Source: Amblyomma americanum
Taxonomy: Eukaryota > Arthropoda > Arachnida > Ixodida > Ixodidae
NCBI RefSeq assembly: GCF_052857255.1
Contig: NW_027526484.1
Coordinates: 2,577,501 to 2,641,500, forward strand
Length of the DNA stretch: 64,000 nt
Reading direction: 5' to 3'
Numbering within the stretch: position 1 is the stretch's first letter; each line of letters opens with the position of its first letter. A program made the position numbers and the translations under genes. Shown here piece by piece: positions 62,801-64,000 of the stretch. The notes under the pieces were generated by a model. It was not told the DNA's origin, ran no database searches, and worked only from the letters and a program-made list of their open reading frames with translations.

Positions 62801-64000
62801 GTGGAATGGCCGGGATTTTAGTTTCTATAATTAGGCACGAAAAACAAGGTCTGGCTAATTTCAGCGCTTTTCGTCTTGTGGGTCGTACATGTGCTCTTTC
62901 GCTCATCAGTGACACCGATTTTAGAGTGTCTTGTTTTCTTTGACAATAAAGCTAGTGATATATGTACCGAATATGAGTGCATTATTTTGCAGTTTCATTA
63001 GCATGCCGACTGATTCGATCACACTCAGGCTTATGTGTTTTTTGGCTTGCGTGCGATATTTTCATACTATGCCAGGAATTTACAGTTTCATTTATTTAAT
63101 GTCTGTAGTAAAGAAAATAGCACCTATCACATTCTGCTCAGATCGCTCACCGCAGTCGGCACCACTGCTCAGACAACCTGCACGCCGTGTTGGCTTAAAT
63201 CCCTTGAATGTTTTTCGCTTTGACGGTTTGATGAATTGCGCATAATCGCTGAATACAGGAATCCACTTTTTATCAGCCTGGTGGCAAGCGAATGGTTGGA
63301 ATTACCAATGTTTCGCACACGCTAAATAACCTGAAGGCCACGAGAACTACTGGTAAACAATGGGAATTATCGGAAAACATGCGTCTCATTTTCTGGTTAT
63401 TTACTCATTTTGGCTAAGCTTTGCGTTTAAACCAGTTGCTCTCGTTCCCTCTCAAGGTATATTTCCACAATATTCCAACATTTCCTTGCTAACGTCTATT
63501 CCTGCCCAATTTGCTTTTTCTAACTTCAAATGCGGCCGCAGTCATGTGGCGCCATCCGGCCGAGCGTCGAGAACTGCGAGGCGTTTTGTGCCACCTGCCG
63601 AGGGCTCGTTGAGACACCTTTCTATTACACCGTGCACCGTAACCATAGCCAGAGCGAGAGCGTTGCCGAAGGATGGTGCTATTATCGTCTGCAATTGCCG
63701 CTATCTAGGAGGCACCGGGCGAGGTGACGTTGCCTCTCGCTCCCGCGAGACCTCCTCAGCAAGTTCACGAGAGTGAGGGAGACATGCCTCCTAGGACGGC
63801 GCTGCCGCAGGTACGGAACGTTGGCGTAACGCAATAACAGCCGCCAGTGATTGGACAGTGCTCTGTTTCGACCACCACAGGATAGGTGATGTTTTTAAAA
63901 AATAGCCTATTTAAAATGCGCGCACTACAAGAGACAGTTTTTTTTCAGCATCTCATATCCCGGAGTAATTTCCTGAAGGGGATTTTTTCTGGTATAAGTA
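59877..64000. other. Right end, no secure gene
   Basis: Upstream exons of copy B would be expected on the minus strand here, but none could be identified. A 236-codon plus-strand open stretch (60117-60827) has no recognisable domain. At about 60862-60940 the plus strand reads VGRVNYKLTNLVKSGSWVKA and then RRRVVHL, faintly like a gypsy integrase tail. GC is higher than in the 35-43 kb region. Nothing else supported. Confidence 0.35.

Noticed and set aside
1..64000. CRISPR array, phage, operon or ribosomal RNA signals
   Set aside because: None seen; sequence is eukaryotic with introns and retroelements.

Overview
The window looks like nuclear DNA of a hard tick (Ixodida; genus not resolved). 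Reasons: tRNA-derived SINEs of the kind common in tick genomes, several copies of one Ty3/gypsy family with very short LTRs, CR1-, RTE- and R1/jockey-like LINE remnants, AT-rich intergenic DNA, and interrupted metazoan genes next to one very long uninterrupted gene. There are no operons or bacterial signals. The clade call is inference from repeat style and gene content.

Layout. 1-8.0 kb: a decayed LINE whose reverse transcriptase is split at its catalytic YADD box by a young Ty3/gypsy element (585-6185, identical 152-bp LTRs). The LINE tail abuts the end of a pogo/Tigger-like DNA transposon. 8.6-22 kb: three well-supported exons of an unidentified helical-repeat protein on the + strand (9615-9800, 11125-11295, 21883-21966). 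Their introns carry SINEs, a LINE palindrome, a CR1 3' end inside degenerate tandem repeats, an inverted duplication of a first-exon-like segment, and a second gypsy element (16633-20824) that has lost RNase H. 23.8-24.5 kb: a degenerate AT-rich tandem array. 27.4-34.8 kb: a single-exon, essentially full-length EPG5 gene on the - strand (autophagosome-lysosome tethering). 35-43 kb: mostly featureless AT-rich DNA. 43.2-51.6 kb: the last three coding exons of NAPEPLD on the - strand (N-acylethanolamine lipid synthesis), with a rearranged third gypsy element in the last intron and a GC-AG splice donor on that intron. 52.8-55.7 kb: a fourth, internally deleted gypsy element beside an (AT)n tract. 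56-60 kb: two convergent terminal exons that look like the end of NRF-6-type membrane acyltransferases, one with a premature stop, plus LINE remnants. 60-64 kb: nothing secure.

The host genes are unrelated in function. The unifying theme is one Ty3/gypsy lineage. All four copies use ATAT as target site, share a primer-binding-like sequence (TTTGGTGGAGG type), and keep a gag/pol junction in which gag ends near GAA AAC and pol (reading GKL...) is in the -1 frame. The copies show four kinds of decay: a point nonsense mutation, a microhomology-type deletion, an inversion-like rearrangement, and an in-frame pol collapse. No wholly new system with a defensible function was found. The most interesting items are the exact LINE interruption, the shared ATAT target and recoding signal, the intronless EPG5, the NAPEPLD structure with its GC-AG intron, and the inverted acyltransferase exon pair.
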